DNA from: Gulosibacter massiliensis
GTDB taxonomy: Bacteria > Actinomycetota > Actinomycetes > Actinomycetales > Microbacteriaceae
DNA: 6,580 bases
Reading direction: 5' to 3'
Assembly (NCBI GenBank): GCA_945901035.1
Contig: CAMDKN010000073.1
Span: 1 to 6,580 of the forward strand
The notes below the pieces were generated by a model. The model was not told where the DNA came from, ran no database searches, and saw only the letters and a program-made list of their open reading frames with translations. Made by a program: the position numbers and the translations under genes. Positions 4,520 through 6,580 of this stretch are shown one piece after another. Within the stretch, counting starts at the first letter, position 1. Each line of letters begins with the position of its first letter.

Positions 4520-6580
4520 GTGAGCATCAATTCGTTCGGTTCGCAGTCCACCCTGTCCGTTGGCGCTCGTGACTACACGATTTATCGATTGGATGCTGTT
4601 CCCGGCCACGAACGGTTGCCCTTCAGTCTCAAGATCTTGCTCGAAAACCTATTGCGCACGGAAGACGGCAAAAACATCACCGCCGAACAAATTCGCGCAC
4701 TCGGTGATTGGGACCCCACCGCGGAACCCAACACGGAAATCCAGTTCACCCCGGCACGGGTCGTCATGCAGGACTTCACGGGTGTGCCGTGCATTGTCGA
4801 CCTCGCAACGATGCGCGAGGCAGTGGCCGAACTCGGCGGAGACCCGGAGAAGATCAATCCGCTCGCACCGGCGGAACTCGTGATCGACCACTCGGTGATT
4901 GCGGATCTCTTCGGTCGCGAGGATGCGCTCGAGCGCAACGTCGAAATCGAGTACGAGCGCAACGGCGAGCGCTATCAGTTTTTGCGCTGGGGGCAGATGG
5001 CCTTCCAAAACTTCAAGGTTGTTCCGCCCGGGACGGGAATCGTTCACCAGGTGAACATCGAGAATCTCGCCAAGGTTGTCTATACCCGCGACGTCGACGG
5101 CCTCACCCTCGCGTTACCCGACACCTGCGTCGGCACCGACTCCCACACGACGATGGTCAACGGTCTCGGCGTTCTGGGTTGGGGTGTCGGTGGAATCGAA
5201 GCGGAAGCGGCCATGTTGGGTCAACCCGTCTCGATGCTCATCCCTCGCGTTGTCGGTTTCCGACTGACGGGCGACATCCCGTCGGGCATCACTGCCACCG
5301 ACGTCGTTCTCACGATCACCGACATGTTGCGCCGCCACGGTGTGGTGGGCAAATTTGTCGAGTTCTACGGAGCGGGCGTCGGTCAAGTACCACTCGCTAA
5401 TCGAGCCACCATCGGAAACATGAGCCCCGAGTTCGGCTCCACGGCCGCGATGTTCCCGGTCGACCAGATCACGGTCGACTACCTCACCCTGACGGGCAGA
5501 CCCGCCGAGACGGTAGCGCTCGTTGAGGCTTACGCCAAGGCGCAGGGTCTTTGGCACGATCCCGCATTCGAACCCGTGTACAGCGAATATCTCGAACTCG
5601 ACCTGTCGACGGTTGTTCCCTCTATCGCGGGACCCAAGCGCCCTCAGGATAGAATCGATTTGGACAAGGCGAAGAGCGCGTTTGTCGACATTCTTCCCAG
5701 TTATGGGCCGGGCACACCCGCCGAAGTGACGATGGACGGGGACACGTTCACGGTCGACAACGGCCACGTCGCGATCGCAGCAATCACGTCGTGCACCAAT
5801 ACGTCGAACCCCTCCGTGATGCTGGCCGCGGGCTTGCTCGCTCGCAACGCGGTCGCCAAGGGGCTTGTGTCCAAGCCGTGGGTCAAGACCACACTGGCCC
5901 CCGGCTCGAAGGTCGTCACGGATTACTACGAGAAGGCCGGCCTCATGGACGACCTCGAAGCGCTCGGGTTCTATCTGGTGGGGTACGGGTGCACCACGTG
6001 TATCGGAAACTCCGGCCCGCTTCCCACCGAGATTTCCGCGGCAGTCAACGACAACGACCTAGCCGTGACCGCGGTCTTGTCCGGCAACCGAAACTTCGAG
6101 GGTCGAATCAACCCCGACGTCAAGATGAATTACCTTGCTTCACCACCCCTGGTCATCGCCTACGCCCTGGCGGGCACCATGAACTTCGATTTCGCAACCG
6201 ATGCCCTCGGCCAGGATCCTGACGGCAAGGACGTCTACCTGGCGGACATCTGGCCGTCCGCCGCGGAAGTTCAGAAGACGATTGATTCGTCCATCGACAC
6301 CGAGATGTTCGTTCGACAATACGCGTCCGTGTTTGACGGCGACGAACGATGGAAATCGATTCCGACCCCCGTCGGAAACACGTTCGACTGGGATGACGAT
6401 TCGACCTACGTACGAAAGCCTCCCTACTTCGAGGGGATGTCGGTGTTGCCGTCTCCGGTTTCCGACATTTCCGGCGCTCGAGTGCTTGCGCGCCTCGGTG
6501 ATTCGGTCACCACGGACCACATTTCGCCCGCCGGTTCGATCAAGGCGGACACTCCGGCGGGCAAGTATCTGGAATCCCAC
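4520..6580 (+). CDS. acnA: Aconitate hydratase A (aconitase), N-terminal 687 residues, 3' end off window
   Basis: Aconitase interconverts citrate and isocitrate through cis-aconitate in the citric acid cycle, using a [4Fe-4S] cluster in the cytoplasm. The GTG start gives [12 protein letters not shown], typical of actinobacterial AcnA. The frame is open to the last base, which closes codon 687. Visible landmarks are [23 protein letters not shown], Asp207-Ser-His209 in [12 protein letters not shown], and the cluster ligands Cys425 (SCTNTSNP) and Cys491/Cys494 ([11 protein letters not shown]). [16 protein letters not shown] follows, and the start of the swivelling C-terminal domain, [15 protein letters not shown], is near 660-674. 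Compared with a usual length of about 890-940 residues, some 200 or more are missing to the right. The interdomain linker around 390-405 looks short. It lies 31 bases after DUF3159 with its own ribosome binding site and possibly its own promoter. In relatives the protein can also bind RNA as an apo-form; nothing here tests that. Confidence 0.97.
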   Translation, partial: MSINSFGSQSTLSVGARDYTIYRLDAVPGHERLPFSLKILLENLLRTEDGKNITAEQIRALGDWDPTAEPNTEIQFTPARVVMQDFTGVPCIVDLATMREAVAELGGDPEKINPLAPAELVIDHSVIADLFGREDALERNVEIEYERNGERYQFLRWGQMAFQNFKVVPPGTGIVHQVNIENLAKVVYTRDVDGLTLALPDTCVGTDSHTTMVNGLGVLGWGVGGIEAEAAMLGQPVSMLIPRVVGFRLTGDIPSGITATDVVLTITDMLRRHGVVGKFVEFYGAGVGQVPLANRATIGNMSPEFGSTAAMFPVDQITVDYLTLTGRPAETVALVEAYAKAQGLWHDPAFEPVYSEYLELDLSTVVPSIAGPKRPQDRIDLDKAKSAFVDILPSYGPGTPAEVTMDGDTFTVDNGHVAIAAITSCTNTSNPSVMLAAGLLARNAVAKGLVSKPWVKTTLAPGSKVVTDYYEKAGLMDDLEALGFYLVGYGCTTCIGNSGPLPTEISAAVNDNDLAVTAVLSGNRNFEGRINPDVKMNYLASPPLVIAYALAGTMNFDFATDALGQDPDGKDVYLADIWPSAAEVQKTIDSSIDTEMFVRQYASVFDGDERWKSIPTPVGNTFDWDDDSTYVRKPPYFEGMSVLPSPVSDISGARVLARLGDSVTTDHISPAGSIKADTPAGKYLESH

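Noticed and set aside
5114..5767. Long open frame on the minus strand opposite acnA (217 codons), and others opposite sepH, dut and the acnA 3' part
   Set aside because: They lie antisense to unmistakable conserved genes, their translations are rich in Arg, Gly and Asp without any family motif, and such shadows are common at this G+C content.
1..6580. Mobile element, prophage, CRISPR, toxin-antitoxin, tRNA or riboswitch
   Set aside because: No transposase or integrase motifs, no repeated spacers, no tRNA-like stems and no leader long enough for a riboswitch were seen. Every stretch over 150 bases is covered by a recognised core gene.

Overview
The window looks like a stretch of core chromosome from an actinobacterium. 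Base composition is moderately high in G+C (roughly 60% by eye). Three things point to the phylum: a SepH-type septation protein, several protein families largely confined to Actinobacteria (DUF4193, DUF3093, DUF3710, DUF3159), and the order DUF4193 / DUF3093 (opposite strand) / dut / DUF3710 / DUF3159, which resembles the dut neighbourhood of Mycobacterium and relatives. The aconitase sequence and the placement of acnA directly after DUF3159 suggest Microbacteriaceae. The very tight packing would suit a small, streamlined genome in that family. The genus is not resolved.

Layout from left to right: (1) the C-terminal part of an alkaline-phosphatase/nucleotide-pyrophosphatase-family protein on the + strand, cut by the left edge. 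(2) sepH on the - strand, meeting gene 1 tail to tail with no spacer. (3) A 146-bp divergent regulatory region. (4) A small zinc-ribbon-like DUF4193 protein (+). (5) A two-helix membrane protein, DUF3093 (-), whose stop overlaps the stop of DUF4193. (6) A 32-bp divergent spacer. (7) A + strand run of dut, DUF3710 and DUF3159, joined by two identical 4-base GTGA overlaps. (8) After a 31-bp gap, acnA (+), running off the right edge within its C-terminal domain.

Functionally, SepH acts in cell division through FtsZ, Dut removes dUTP and supplies dUMP, and AcnA is the aconitase of the citric acid cycle. The four DUF proteins have no established biochemical role that I can name; their association with dut is a matter of conserved order and, here, overlapping reading frames. 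Four of the seven genes whose start lies inside the window (sepH, DUF3710, DUF3159, acnA) start with GTG, each behind a recognisable Shine-Dalgarno sequence. The two genes that diverge from the 32-bp spacer start with ATG and have none.

I found no mobile element, CRISPR array, RNA gene, toxin-antitoxin pair, defence system or convincing intrinsic terminator, and no gene-free stretch over 300 bases. I do not see an undescribed system here. The points worth a second look are compact gene junctions, a short palindrome between sepH and DUF4193, and the cluster of uncharacterised conserved proteins around dut.
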